Positions 7,808 to 17,800 of a stretch of DNA of 55,182 nt are shown in pieces. Every line of letters starts with the position of its first letter. The stretch's first letter is position 1. The DNA lies in assembly GCA_964411425.1 (NCBI GenBank), contig CAYPKW010000013.1:1-55182 (forward strand). The letters run 5' to 3'. Position numbers and translations under genes: made by a program. Origin of the DNA: CAYPKW01 sp964411425. GTDB taxonomy: Bacteria > Pseudomonadota > Alphaproteobacteria > Dongiales > Dongiaceae. The notes under the pieces were generated by a model that searched no databases, was not told the DNA's origin, and saw only the letters and a program-made list of their open reading frames with translations.

Positions 7808-8508
7808 CGCCACGCCTCGCCGCGCCGGTGCAGCAGCACCATGGAGAAGTAGGGCGCCGTATCGCCCGCGACCGCCGCGAAGGGTCGCACCTTCTGCTGC
7901 GCCAGCGTCGCGCGCTCGACGTAGCGCGCCTGCGGGGTCAGCCCGAGTTCGTCGAACACGCGGCGCAGCTTGCCGAGATGGCGGCCGACCTTGATCACCG
8001 CCGCCGCCTCGGCCGCCGCCAGCCGCGCCTTCAACAGGGGCTCGGGCAACGGCGCCGGAATCACGGTGAGAACGTCGTTGCGCGCGGCGAGCGGCGCGCC
8101 GGCGGCACCGGCGCAGGCCATCAGCGAGGAGACGCCCGGCACCACCAGCACCCGGCAGCGCTCGACCAGCCGGGCGTAGAGGTACATGAACGAGCCGTAG
8201 AAGAACGGGTCGCCCTCGCACAGCACCGCCACGTCGCGGCCCGCCGCGGCGTGGGCGGCGATGGCGTCGGCCGCGGCGTCGTACACTTCGCCCTGCGGGA
8301 AGCGGCCGTCGGAGAGCGCCATCCTGATGGCGATCTCTTGCTGGCCGCCGGCGAGATGCGGCGCCACCACGGCGCGGGCGAAGCCCTCGCCCTCCTCCGG
8401 CGCCGGGTAGGCGATGACCGGGACGGCGCGCAACACGCGCAGCGCCTTCAGCGTCAACAGCTCCGGATCGCCCGGCCCGACGCCGAGGCCCCATACCGTG
8501 CCGCTCAC
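7804..8508 (-). CDS. cobI: Precorrin-2 C20-methyltransferase
   Basis: CobI/CbiL methylates C-20 of precorrin-2 or cobalt-precorrin-2. The 234-residue translation begins VWGLGVGPGDPELLTLKALRV and contains VAVLCEGDPFFYGSFMYLY and VPGVSSLMACAGAA, all diagnostic. Its start overlaps the cobL stop and its stop overlaps the cbiG-cobJ start, each by 4 bp, so it is translationally coupled on both sides within the minus-strand operon. Confidence 0.95.
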   Translation of the reverse strand: MSGTVWGLGVGPGDPELLTLKALRVLRAVPVIAYPAPEEGEGFARAVVAPHLAGGQQEIAIRMALSDGRFPQGEVYDAAADAIAAHAAAGRDVAVLCEGDPFFYGSFMYLYARLVERCRVLVVPGVSSLMACAGAAGAPLAARNDVLTVIPAPLPEPLLKARLAAAEAAAVIKVGRHLGKLRRVFDELGLTPQARYVERATLAQQKVRPFAAVAGDTAPYFSMVLLHRRGEAWR

Positions 8509-9710
8509 CGCTTCCTCGCCGCGAGCTGCGTCACTGGTGCCAGCGACCGCCAGCCAGTGAACGGGCCGACCGGCTCGGCGCGGCTGACTGAAATGCGGAC
8601 GAGCTCGCCGCCGATTCGGCCGCGCAACTCAAACAGCCGCGCCTCGCCCTCGACCGTGACCGCGTTGGCGACCAGCCGGCCCATGGGCCTGAGCGCCGAC
8701 CAGCAGGCCTCGATCAGCCCCGGCGTCGAGAGACCGCCGCCGACGAACACCGCGTCCGGCGCCGGCAGGTCGCCGAGCGCGCTGGGCGCCTCGCCCAGGC
8801 GCACCTCCAGCCGCGGCACGCCCAACTGGGCCGCGTTCGCCCTGATGGTCTCGACGCGGGCGGCGCTGCGCTCGAGCGCGACGGCGCGCAGCGAACGGTC
8901 GCACCTGAGCCACTCCACGGCGATCGAGCCCGAGCCGGCGCCCACGTCCCACAGCAGGTTGCCGGGCAACGGGGCGAGCGCCGCCAGCGTTGCCGCCCGC
9001 ACCTCGCGCTTGGTGAGCTGGCCGTCGTTGACGAACGCCTCGTCCGGCAGCCCCGGCAACCGGGCGCGGACCGAAGCGCCCGGGCCTGCCTCTACCTCGA
9101 CCGCGATCGTGTTGAGGTCGGCGGTGCGCGCCTCGCGCCATTCGGCCGCCGTCGCCTCCAGTTTGCGTTCGCCGGGGCCGCCCATGTGCTCAAGGACCGT
9201 CATCCGGCTCGGCCCCAGGCCCAGCTCGCGGAGGCGCCCGGCGACGGCGAGGGGCGTCGTGCCGTCATGGCTCAGCAGCAGCAGGCGTCCCCCCGGCAGC
9301 GCCGCCTCGTTGAGCAATTCGAGCGGGCGGCCATGCAGCGTGAGGCAGTCCACATCGGCGAGCGACCAGCCGAGCCGGGCACACGCGAGCGAGAACGCGG
9401 AGGGCGCCGGCAGCACCAGCATCTCTTCCGGCGCCACGGCGCGCGAGAGCGTTACGCCGATGCCGAACCACATGGGATCGCCGGTCGCCAACACCGCCAC
9501 GGGACGGCCGCGGCGCTGGACGATCTTCTCGACCGTCAGCGCGAGCGGCGTGTCCCAGGTCTCGCGCAGGCCCCCTCCCGCCGGCAGCATGGCGAGATGC
9601 CGCGCGCCGCCTACCACGTACTCGGCCGCCTCGATGCGCGCGCGGGCCTGCGCCGACAGCGCCTCGTACCCGTCCTCGCCCATGCCAAGGATGGCGAGCC
9701 AGCGGGTCAT
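8505..9710 (-). CDS. cobL: Precorrin-6Y C5,15-methyltransferase (decarboxylating), CbiE-CbiT fusion
   Basis: CobL methylates C-5 and C-15 of precorrin-6B and decarboxylates the acetate on ring C. The 401-residue protein has the CbiE half first (LAILGMGEDGYEAL, VLATGDPMWFGIG). The CbiT half begins near residue 205 with NDGQLTKREVRAATLAAL and the SAM-binding loop LWDVGAGSGSIAVEW. Both activities are therefore on one chain, as in aerobic producers. ATGA overlaps join it to cobH upstream and cobI downstream. Confidence 0.95.
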   Translation of the reverse strand: MTRWLAILGMGEDGYEALSAQARARIEAAEYVVGGARHLAMLPAGGGLRETWDTPLALTVEKIVQRRGRPVAVLATGDPMWFGIGVTLSRAVAPEEMLVLPAPSAFSLACARLGWSLADVDCLTLHGRPLELLNEAALPGGRLLLLSHDGTTPLAVAGRLRELGLGPSRMTVLEHMGGPGERKLEATAAEWREARTADLNTIAVEVEAGPGASVRARLPGLPDEAFVNDGQLTKREVRAATLAALAPLPGNLLWDVGAGSGSIAVEWLRCDRSLRAVALERSAARVETIRANAAQLGVPRLEVRLGEAPSALGDLPAPDAVFVGGGLSTPGLIEACWSALRPMGRLVANAVTVEGEARLFELRGRIGGELVRISVSRAEPVGPFTGWRSLAPVTQLAARKR

Positions 9711-10396
9711 GCGCCCTCGCCGGCGTCGATGAGCGCGTTGACCGCCGCGGCGGCGAGCGCGCTGCCGCCGCGCCGCCCCTTGAGGGTGAGGTAGGGAACG
9801 CCGAGGCGGGCGTCGATCAGCGCCTGCTTCGCCTCCGCCGCGCCGACGAAGCCGACCGGAAACGCCAGGATCGCGGCGGGCGCGGGGCCGCCGCGCTCGA
9901 TCGTCTCGATGAGATGGAAGAGCGCGGTGGGCGCGGTGCCGATGGCGACCACGGCGCCGGCGAGCCGGTCGCGCCACAGCTCGACCGCCGCCGCCGAGCG
10001 CGTCGTGCCGAGCCGGCGCGCCAGCCCCGGCACCCGCGGATCGTGCACCGACGTCAGCACCGGGTTCGCCGCCGGCAGGCGGTCGGCCATGATTCCCGCC
10101 GCCACCATCGCCGCGTCGCACAGCACCGCGCCGCCCGCCCGCAAGGCCCGGCGCGCGGCCCCGGTCACGTCGCCTTCGAACGCCAGATCGCGCACGATGT
10201 CGGTCATGCCGCAGGCGTGCACCAAGCGGAGCGCGACCGCCGCGATGCCGGGCGGCAGGCCTTCCAGCTCCGCCTCGCGGCGAATGATGGCGAACGAACG
10301 GCGGTAGATCTCGGCCGCGTCGGTGACGTAGGCGCGGTTCCGGCTCACCGAGGCAGGCGACCGGCGAGGTGCAGCCGCAGGCTTCTTCGCCGCCAC
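9707..10396 (-). CDS. cobH: Precorrin-8X methylmutase
   Basis: CobH/CbiC moves a methyl group from C-11 to C-12 to give hydrogenobyrinic (or cobyrinic) acid. The 229-residue product carries the active-site segment RLVHACGMTDIVRDLAF, with the catalytic His, and later VGFVGAAEAKQAL and KGRRGGSALAAAAVNAL, all conserved in the family. I choose the GTG at 10396, two bases after the cbiX stop. Upstream in-frame ATGs would run through the His-rich end of cbiX and add low-complexity residues. Confidence 0.92.
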   Translation of the reverse strand: MAAKKPAAAPRRSPASVSRNRAYVTDAAEIYRRSFAIIRREAELEGLPPGIAAVALRLVHACGMTDIVRDLAFEGDVTGAARRALRAGGAVLCDAAMVAAGIMADRLPAANPVLTSVHDPRVPGLARRLGTTRSAAAVELWRDRLAGAVVAIGTAPTALFHLIETIERGGPAPAAILAFPVGFVGAAEAKQALIDARLGVPYLTLKGRRGGSALAAAAVNALIDAGEGA

Positions 10397-10397
10397 G

Positions 10398-11345
10398 CTA
10401 ATCCCCCGACGCAGGTGCTGGCCCCGGTCCATGCGGGTGGTCGTGCACATGGTCGTGGCCATGATCGGCGTCGGTGCCGATGCCCTCGACGTGGCCATGA
10501 TGGCTCGCTTGCGGCATTCCGACCTCGGATTCATAACCCAGCACCTGCTCGCGGTACTTGCACAGCCGGCAATTCATGTTGTTCTGCCCCGTCAGAATCT
10601 CGCGCGCGCGCTCGGCCAGCGTGTCGAGCACCAGCGGATGATCGTTGAGGTAGCGCGCCTTCAGGAATTCGATCTCCGGGTGGCTGAGCGCCGCCGCGTC
10701 GGTGGCGGCGTAGATGCGCTTCACCAGGACGCCGGTAAAGAGGAAATACGGGAACACGATGACGCGCCGGTAGCCGAGCCGGACCGCGTGCTCGAGGCCG
10801 GGGCCGATCAACGGGAACGTGACCCCGCTGTAGCACGCCTCGGCCCAGCCGAACCCCATGCCTTCCCACAGCATGCGCGCGACCTTGGCGACGTTGGAGT
10901 TGGCGTCGGGGTCGGAGGTGCCGCGCCCCACGACCAGCAGCAGGCTGTCGCGGCGCGGCACGACGTTGAGAGCGGCCGCCTCGGCTTCGGCGATGGAGGC
11001 GCCCGCGGCGCGCAACAGCTTGAGATCGACCGCAAGCTCGCGCCCGTAATCGACTCTCACGCCCGGATGGCGCGCCCGATAGGCGTTCAGGACCGACGGA
11101 ATGTCGTTCTTGGCGTGGCCGGCGGCGAACAGCATGCCCGGCACCGCCAGGATGCGATCAACGCCGAGCGCCCGCAACTCGTCGAGGCCTTCGCGGATGA
11201 CGGGGCGCGCGAACTCCAGGAAGCCGCTGCGCACCGGGTACTCCGGCAGCAGGCGCTGGATGCTGTCGGCCGCCGCGGCGAACTCGCGAATGCCGTCCAC
11301 GTCGCGGCTGCCGTGGCCGCACAGCATGACGCCGATCTTTTCCAT
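10398..11345 (-). CDS. cbiX: Sirohydrochlorin cobaltochelatase CbiX, long form with Fe-S and His-rich tail
   Basis: CbiX inserts Co2+ into sirohydrochlorin, the early cobalt insertion of the anaerobic route. The 315-residue translation opens MEKIGVMLCGHGSRD, with the catalytic HG pair, and has VPGMLFAAGHAKNDIP and VVGRGTSDPDAN. Residues from about 250 carry the MNCRLCKYREQVLG motif, resembling the CxxC Fe-S site of long CbiX proteins. A His/Asp-rich tail (HHGHVEG, DHGHDHVHDHPHG) follows and probably binds metal. The start at 11345 is preceded by GGGAGAAAG. It heads the minus-strand operon and is divergent from cobD with 61 bp between starts. Confidence 0.93.
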   Translation of the reverse strand: MEKIGVMLCGHGSRDVDGIREFAAAADSIQRLLPEYPVRSGFLEFARPVIREGLDELRALGVDRILAVPGMLFAAGHAKNDIPSVLNAYRARHPGVRVDYGRELAVDLKLLRAAGASIAEAEAAALNVVPRRDSLLLVVGRGTSDPDANSNVAKVARMLWEGMGFGWAEACYSGVTFPLIGPGLEHAVRLGYRRVIVFPYFLFTGVLVKRIYAATDAAALSHPEIEFLKARYLNDHPLVLDTLAERAREILTGQNNMNCRLCKYREQVLGYESEVGMPQASHHGHVEGIGTDADHGHDHVHDHPHGPGPAPASGD

Positions 11346-11406
11346 CCGTTCTTTCTCCCTACCGGCAGATTGACGCGGGCCGGGGGCGCGGCACAAGCTG
11401 GCTCGC

Positions 11407-12372
11407 ATGTTGACGACCCCCGATATCGCGCTCGTGCTGCTGCTGGCGATGGCGCTGGACGGCGCGATCGGCGATCCGGCCTGGCTCTATCGGCGGGTGC
11501 CGCATCCCGTGGCGCTGTTGGGCCGCCTCGTCCACTGGCTCGATCGCATGGCCAACCGCGACACCATGGCGGCCTCTACGCGGCGGCTCGCCGGCACCGC
11601 TTCGCTCGCCGTCGCGGTCGCAGCTTCGGCCGGCGCCGGCTGGACGATCCATCGGGCGCTCGCCGGTTTCGACTTCGGCTGGACCGTCGAATCCCTCGTC
11701 ATGAGCGCGTTCATCGCGCAGCGCGGGCTCTATCGGCACGTCGCCGCCGTGGCCGACGGCCTCGACCGCGGCCTGGCGCAAGGCCGCGCCGCCGTCGCGC
11801 TCATCGTCGGGCGCGACCCGGACAGCCTGGACGAGGCCGCCGTCGGCCGCGCCGCGCTGGAATCGCTGGCCGAGAACTACTCCGACGGCGTCGTGGCGCC
11901 GGCGTTCTGGGCGCTCGTGGGCGGGCTGCCCGCCCTTCTCGCCTACAAGGCGATCAACACCGCCGACAGCATGATCGGCCACCGCACGCCGCGCCACGCC
12001 GAGTTCGGCTGGGCGGCGGCGCGCCTCGACGACTGGGCGAACCTCGTGCCGGCGCGCCTCTCCGGGCTGCTGCTGGCGGCGGCGGCACTGCCGATGCCCG
12101 GCGCCGATGCGCTGGGTGCGCTCAAGGCCATGCGCCGCGACGCGCGCCGACACCGGTCGCCCAACGCCGGCTGGCAGGAAGCGGCGCTCGCCGGCGCCCT
12201 CGGCCTCGCCCTCGCCGGACCGCGGCGCTATCAGGGCGGCGCGGTCGAGGACGCATGGATGGGGGACGGCCGCGCCCTGTGCACGGCGGCCGACATCCGG
12301 CGCGGCCTCACCCTCTACGTCATCGCCTGCCTCTTCGCGGCCACGGCGGTCGGCGCGCTCGCGCTGGTTTGA
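11407..12372 (+). CDS. cobD: Adenosylcobinamide-phosphate synthase, membrane protein
   Basis: CobD (CbiB in the Salmonella nomenclature) joins aminopropanol phosphate to adenosylcobyric acid. The 321-residue protein is hydrophobic with several membrane segments. It carries the family's MALDGAIGDPAWLYRRVPHPVAL opening, ENYSDGVVAPAFWAL, KAINTADSMIGHR and the closing Arg-Tyr-Gly-type RRYQGG. It lies divergent from cbiX and ends 7 bp from the end of convergent cobQ. Confidence 0.94.
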   Translation: MLTTPDIALVLLLAMALDGAIGDPAWLYRRVPHPVALLGRLVHWLDRMANRDTMAASTRRLAGTASLAVAVAASAGAGWTIHRALAGFDFGWTVESLVMSAFIAQRGLYRHVAAVADGLDRGLAQGRAAVALIVGRDPDSLDEAAVGRAALESLAENYSDGVVAPAFWALVGGLPALLAYKAINTADSMIGHRTPRHAEFGWAAARLDDWANLVPARLSGLLLAAAALPMPGADALGALKAMRRDARRHRSPNAGWQEAALAGALGLALAGPRRYQGGAVEDAWMGDGRALCTAADIRRGLTLYVIACLFAATAVGALALV

Positions 12373-12379
12373 TCGAACG

Positions 12380-13840
12380 TCACCCGCCACGGGCGATCTC
12401 CAAGATGCGGTCGAGGTCGAGATGGGCCGCCAGGTGGTCCGCCAGCGCGTCCAGCGTCGCCTCCACCTCGGCCTCATAGGAGACGCCGCTCGCGGCGCGC
12501 GCCCTCAACCGCGCCAGGTAGGCATGGCGAAAGGCGTCGCCGGCGAAGAGCCCGTGCAGATAGCAGCCCTGGATGCGGCCGTCCGGCGACACGGCGCCGT
12601 CCGAACGCTCGCCCAAACGCAGCATCGCCCGCAGGGCGGCGGGGCCCTCGCTGCGGCCCATGTGCATCTCGTAGCCCCGCACCGGCGTCCCCGTGGGCAC
12701 ATGGCTGCCTTGTCTTTCCGCCAGGGTCTTCTCTCCCGTGAGCTCGGTCGCGAGCTCGAAGTATCCCAGCCCGGCCACGGTGGCGGGCGGCCCTTCGAGG
12801 CCTTGCGGATCGGCGATGCTCGAGCCCAGCATCTGGAAGCCGCCGCACAGGCCCATGACGTGGCCGCCGCGCCGGACATGGGCGCGGAGGTCGATGTCCC
12901 AGCCCTGCGCGCGGAAGAAGCGCAGGTCGGCGACGGTGGACTTGGAGCCGGGCAGCAGAACGAGATCGGCGACGGGAAGCGCCTCTCCCGGCGCCACCAG
13001 CGACAGCGCCACGTCGGGTTCCGCCCGCAAGGGATCGAGATCGTCGAAATTGGCGATGCGCGGCCAGCGCGGCACCGCCACGCGAATGGCCCCGTTCCCC
13101 GCCGGCGCGTAATGCCCGAGCGCCATGGCGTCCTCCGCGGGCAGCCGGCCTGCCGCCTCGAAAAACGGCACCACGCCTAGGCACGCGAGGGTGGTGTGCG
13201 CCGCGATGATCCCGAGCGCGCCGTCGAACAGCCGCGCATCGCCGCGAAACTTGTTGACGATGTAGCCCTTCAGCAGCGCGCGTTCGCTTGGGCCGAGCAG
13301 CGCCCAGGTGCCGACGATGCCGGCGATGACGCCGCCGCGCTCCACGTCGCCCACGAGCAGGACCGGCACATGGGCCGCCTCGGCGAAACCCATGTTGGCG
13401 ATGTCGCCCGCGCGCAGGTTCACCTCGGCCGGGCTGCCGGCCCCCTCCGCCACGATGAGGTCGGCCTCGGCGGCGAGACGCCGGTAGCTGTCCAACACCC
13501 TCGGCAACAGTTCGCCTTTCAGCCCGTGGTAGTCGCCGGCGGTGGCGTTGCAAAGGACGCGGCCTTGCACCACGACCTGCGCGCCCACTTCGCTGTGCGG
13601 CTTCAGCAGCACCGGGTTCATGTGCACGCTGGGAGCGACGCCGCAGGCGCGCGCCTGCAGGGCCTGCGCGCGGCCGATCTCGCCGCCTTCGGCGACCGCC
13701 GCGTTGTTCGACATGTTCTGCGGCTTGAAGGGACGTACGCGCAAGCCCCGGCGCGCGTAGGCGCGCGCCAGGCCCGCCGCCAGCAGCGACTTGCCCACGT
13801 CCGACCCGGTGCCTTGCAGCATGACGGCGGCGGTGCGCAT
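12380..13840 (-). CDS. cobQ: Cobyric acid synthase
   Basis: CobQ amidates side chains b, d, e and g of adenosylcobyrinic acid a,c-diamide with glutamine and ATP. The 486-residue product starts with the P-loop-like segment LQGTGSDVGKSLLAAGLAR, then FKPQNMSNNA. The C-terminal glutaminase domain has the nucleophile elbow GLCGGFQMLG, with the catalytic Cys. I take the ATG at 13840, which begins MRTAAVMLQG; an upstream in-frame ATG at 13894 would add an unrelated 18 residues from repeat DNA. It seems to be transcribed alone, convergent with cobD. Confidence 0.95.
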   Translation of the reverse strand: MRTAAVMLQGTGSDVGKSLLAAGLARAYARRGLRVRPFKPQNMSNNAAVAEGGEIGRAQALQARACGVAPSVHMNPVLLKPHSEVGAQVVVQGRVLCNATAGDYHGLKGELLPRVLDSYRRLAAEADLIVAEGAGSPAEVNLRAGDIANMGFAEAAHVPVLLVGDVERGGVIAGIVGTWALLGPSERALLKGYIVNKFRGDARLFDGALGIIAAHTTLACLGVVPFFEAAGRLPAEDAMALGHYAPAGNGAIRVAVPRWPRIANFDDLDPLRAEPDVALSLVAPGEALPVADLVLLPGSKSTVADLRFFRAQGWDIDLRAHVRRGGHVMGLCGGFQMLGSSIADPQGLEGPPATVAGLGYFELATELTGEKTLAERQGSHVPTGTPVRGYEMHMGRSEGPAALRAMLRLGERSDGAVSPDGRIQGCYLHGLFAGDAFRHAYLARLRARAASGVSYEAEVEATLDALADHLAAHLDLDRILEIARGG

Positions 13841-13860
13841 GGCTAGTGGATCGTCACTAA

Positions 13861-14033
13861 TACCAAATCTCGATAGCCGAGACCTATGGCCCATCCTTCG
13901 AGACGCGTTCTGCGAACGCTCCTCAGGATGAGGTACGCGTTTTATATCAAAATGTTACCTCATGCTGAGGAGCCGCGAAGCGGCGTCTCGAAGCATGGCG
14001 GCTGGGTCAAAGTTTCTGAGACTTGGTATAACA
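13861..14033. repeat. MITE-like pair of ~75-bp inverted repeats
   Basis: Two imperfect inverted arms face each other. The left arm starts ATACCAAATCTC and contains TTCGAGACGC and CTCCTCAGGATGAGG. The right arm contains CCTCATGCTGAGGAG and GCGTCTCGAAG and ends GAGACTTGGTAT. The unit lies between the starts of cobQ and the end of cobO and has no coding potential. Similar sequences are, from memory, common intergenic repeats in Alphaproteobacteria. Confidence 0.7.
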
Positions 14034-14057
14034 GATGAATCCCGAGCCTTTTTTCAT

Positions 14058-14152
14058 CGTCACCCCGGACGAGCGAAGCGAGATCCGGGGTCCATCTCGC
14101 CTGTGGCGCCATGGACCCCGGCTCGCGCGGCTGTGCCGCTTGGCCGGGGTGA
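14058..14152. repeat. Inverted pair of ~44-bp intergenic repeat units
   Basis: CGTCACCCCGGACGAGCG...GATCCGGGGTCCAT at the left is mirrored by ATGGACCCCGGCTCGCG...GGCCGGGGTGAC at the right, around a short centre. The pair could act as a strong transcription stop downstream of cobO, but no run of T follows. Confidence 0.6.
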
Positions 14153-14198
14153 CAACCGATAAATGTCACACGGGGTATCATCTGTCACAGACGCATCA

Positions 14199-14816
14199 CT
14201 AGAACTCGATCCCCGGTTGAGCCTTCACCCCGGCGCGGAACGGGTGTTTCACGAGCGTCATCTCGGTCACCAGGTCCGCGGCCTCGACCAGCTCCGGTTT
14301 CGCGTTGCGCCCCGTCACGACCACGTGCAGGTCGGGCGGGCGCGAGAGCAAGCCGGCCACCACCTCGCCGACCGGCAGATAGTCGTAGCGCAGCACGATG
14401 TTGAGCTCGTCGAGCAGGACCAATTTCAACGCGGGGTCGGCGATCAGCTTCTTCGCCTCCTCCCAAGCCGCCCGCGCCGCCGCCATGTCGCGGGCGCGAT
14501 CCTGGGTCTCCCAGGTGAAGCCCTCGCCCATGGTGCGCAACGTGACCAGCTCCGGGAAGCGGGCCAGCGCCGCGCGCTCGCCCGTGTGCCACCTGCCCTT
14601 GACGAATTGCACGATGCCCACCTTGTATCCGTGCCCGAGACAGCGCAGGACGAGGCCGAAGGCCGCGGTCGATTTTCCCTTGCCGGTGCCGGTATGGACG
14701 ATGAGCAGGCCCTTCTCGATCGTCTTGCCGGCCAGGATCTTGGCCTTCGCCGCCTTGCGCTTGGCCGCCTTCTCGTTGGCGCGCCGGTTCACCTCGTCCT
14801 CGTCGGGCGCGCTCAT
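14199..14816 (-). CDS. cobO: Cob(I)yrinic acid a,c-diamide adenosyltransferase
   Basis: CobO/BtuR transfers adenosyl from ATP to Co(I) of the corrin. The 205-residue translation has the family P-loop HTGTGKGKSTAAFG, then VQFVKGRWHTGER, LDELNIVLRYDYL and VVTGRNAKPELVEAADLVTEM, a complete CobA-type adenosyltransferase. A Lys/Ala/Arg-rich N-terminus (about residues 12-30) precedes the P-loop. Its ATG overlaps the cobN stop by 4 bp. It is the last gene of the riboswitch-controlled cobP-cobW-cobN-cobO operon. Confidence 0.95.
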   Translation of the reverse strand: MSAPDEDEVNRRANEKAAKRKAAKAKILAGKTIEKGLLIVHTGTGKGKSTAAFGLVLRCLGHGYKVGIVQFVKGRWHTGERAALARFPELVTLRTMGEGFTWETQDRARDMAAARAAWEEAKKLIADPALKLVLLDELNIVLRYDYLPVGEVVAGLLSRPPDLHVVVTGRNAKPELVEAADLVTEMTLVKHPFRAGVKAQPGIEF

Positions 14817-17800
14817 GGCGCGGTCTCGCGGCGGGCGAGCTCGGCGAGCCTGACGTGGGCGGCGTTCGAGCGCGGGCGCCACAAGCCGCGCTCCTGCGCC
14901 TCGATCAGGCGCTCGGCCATCTCGGTAGCGGCGGCCGGGTTGTTGGCGAGGAGGAAACCGCGCACCTCGTCGTCCGCCAGATAGGCGTCGTACACGGCGT
15001 CGAAGTGGTGGTCGGCGACCGCCCCGGTGGTGGCGGCGAAGGCGAACATGTAATCCACCGTGGCGGCCATCTCGAAGGCGCCCTTGTAACCGTGCCGCAT
15101 GACACCGGCGATCCATTTCGGGTTGACCACGCGGGCCCGCACCACGCGGGCGATCTCCTCCTCGAGCGTGCGGATGCGCGGGGTCTCAGGGCGCGCGTGG
15201 TCGTTGTGGTAGATCGCCGGCCGGCGGCCCGAAATCGCGGCCGCGGCCGCCGCCATGCCGCCTTCGAACTGGTAGTAGTCGTCGCTGTCGAGCAGGTCGT
15301 GCTCGCGGTTGTCCTGGTTGTGCAGCACCGCGTCGACCGCGGCTAGCCGCACCTCGAACAGGCGGTGCTGCGCCAGGCCTTGGGCCCCGGCACCGTAGGC
15401 GTATCCGCTCCACGCCACATAGGCGCGCCCGAGATCGGCCGCCTCGCGCCAACCGCGCTCGTCGATCAGCGCCTGCAGCCCGGCCCCGTAGGCGCCGGGC
15501 TTGGAGCCGAACACCCGGAACCCGGCGCACCTCTCGGCCGTCGCCAGGTCGAGACCGCCGGCGACGAGCGCCGCCCGGTCGCGCCGCACGGCGGCGGCGA
15601 GCGGGTTCGCGTCGTCCGGCTCGTCCAGCGCCGCCACGGCGCGCGCCGCGCTGTCGATGAGCTCGATCTGCGCCGGAAAGGCGTCGCGGAAGAAGCCGGA
15701 CACGCGCAGCGTCACGTCCACGCGCGGGCGGTCGAGCACGCCGAGCGGCAGGATCTCGAAACCCGACACGCGGCCCGAGCCGTCGTCCCAGGTCGGGCGC
15801 GCGCCCATGAGGGCCAGCGCCTGGGCGAGATCGTCGCCGCCGGTGCGCATGTTGGCGGTGCCCCAGGCGGACAGCCCCAGCGCCTTCGGCCAGCTCCCAT
15901 GGTCCTGCCGGTAGCGCTCGACGAGGAGCGCCGCCGAATGCCAGCCGAGCCGCCAGGCCGTCGGCGTGGGCACGGTCCGCGTGTCGAGCGAGTAGAAGTT
16001 GCGCCCCGTGGGCAAGGTGTCGAGCCGCCCGCGCGTCGGCGCGCCGGACGGCCCCGGTGCCACGAACCTGCCGTCGAGCCCGGCGAGCAGCCCACCCATC
16101 TCGGCGTCGCCGCACGCCAGCACCGCCGGACGCAACCCGCTGTCGATGAACTCGAGCACGCGGCGGGTCGCGTGCCACTCGTCCGGCGCGGGCGCGCCCG
16201 CGACGAGGCGGCGCGCCAACGCTTCGAGGCGCTCGACGGTGTCGCCGGCGGTGCGCCACGGATCGCCGCCGGCCAGGACATCGGGGCGCGGACCCTGCCA
16301 AGGCGCCGCCATCTCGGCCGCGAGCGGGTCGAAATCCAATCCGAGATCGGCGGCGAGCGCGCGGGTCAGCGAGGCGTCGGCGCCCTCGCCGCTCCCGCGC
16401 GGCGCGCGGGTCAACGCCACGAGAAGATCGACGAGCTGGCCCTGCTGCGGCGAGCGGCCGAAAACGTGCAGTCCGTCCCTGATCTGCATCTCCTTCAACT
16501 CGCACAGCTGGCCGTCGAGCTTGCCGAGCGCCGCGTCCGGACCGTCGCCGGCTTTGATGCCGCAGTCTTTGTCGAGGCCGGTCGCGGCGGCCAGTTCGAG
16601 GATCTGCTCGCCGAGCAGGCGGCAGCGGCGCGGGTCGAGCCCGGCCGCCTCGTAATACTCGTCCACCAGGCGCTCGAGTTGGCGCAGGGGGCCGTAGGTC
16701 TCGGCGCGGGTGAGCGGCGGCGTCAGGTGATCGACGATGACCGCGGCGGCGCGGCGCTTGGCTTGGCTGCCCTCGCCCGGATCGTTGACGATGAAGGGAT
16801 AGAGGTGCGGCACCGGCCCCAGCGCCGCTTCCGGACAGCAGGCGGCGGACAGCGCCAGCGCCTTGCCCGGCAGCCATTCCAGATTGCCGTGCTTGCCCAT
16901 GTGCACCACGGCGTGCGCGTCGAAGGCGCGGCGCAGGCAAGCGTAGAACGCGAGGTAGCCGTGCGGCGGCGGTAGCGCCGGATCGTGGTAGCTCGCCGCC
17001 GGATCGACGTTGTAGCCGCGCGCCGGCTGGATGCCGACTGTGACGTTGCCGAGACGGTGGATCGGCAGCACGAAATCGTCGCCGTCGCGGAACGGGTCGC
17101 GCTCGGGCGCGCCCCAGCGCTCCGTCACCGCCGCCTGCAAGCTCTCCGGTAGTGTCGAGAAATAGGCGCGGTAATCGGATAGCGCGTACCGGGTGCCGCC
17201 GCGTCGCAGCGCCGCGTTGGTCGGCCCGGCGAGGAGCCGCGCCATGAGCGCGGCCCCGTCGGCCGGCGCATCCTCGATCCGGTAGCCGGCCGCCTGCATC
17301 GCACTGAGCACGCCCACCGTGGCCGCGGGCGTATCCAATCCGACGCCGTTGGCGATGCGGCCGTCGCGGTTCGGGTAGTTGGCGAGGATAAGCGCCACGC
17401 GCCGGTCAGAGGGCGGGGTGCGCCGCAACCGCACCCAGGCGGCCGCCAACGCGGCGACGAAGTCGACCCGATCGGAAACCGGCCGGTAGGCGACGATGGC
17501 GCATTCGCTGGCGGCATCGAAGCGAGCCTCGCCCTTGAAGGAGATCGCGCGGGCGAGCACGCGGCCGTCGATCTCCGGCAGCGCCACGTGCATGGCGATG
17601 TCGCGCGGGCCCAACCCGGCCGTGCCCTCCCGCCAGGCCTCTTCGCCGCCGCCCGACAGCACTACCTGGAAGACGAGACAGTCGGCGGATTCGAAGGGGG
17701 CGGGTCGGCCGACGCCGCCCGGCCGCGACACGGCGAAGGCGGTGGCGTTGAGAATGGCCTCGGGGCCGGCCGCCCTGATGAGGCCGCGCAGCAGCTCCTG

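Noticed and set aside
6023..8494. A single 823-codon minus frame covering cbiG-cobJ and more
   Set aside because: The first 229 codons are an Arg/Gly-rich shadow of cobI in another frame; real CbiG sequence begins at the ATG at 7807.
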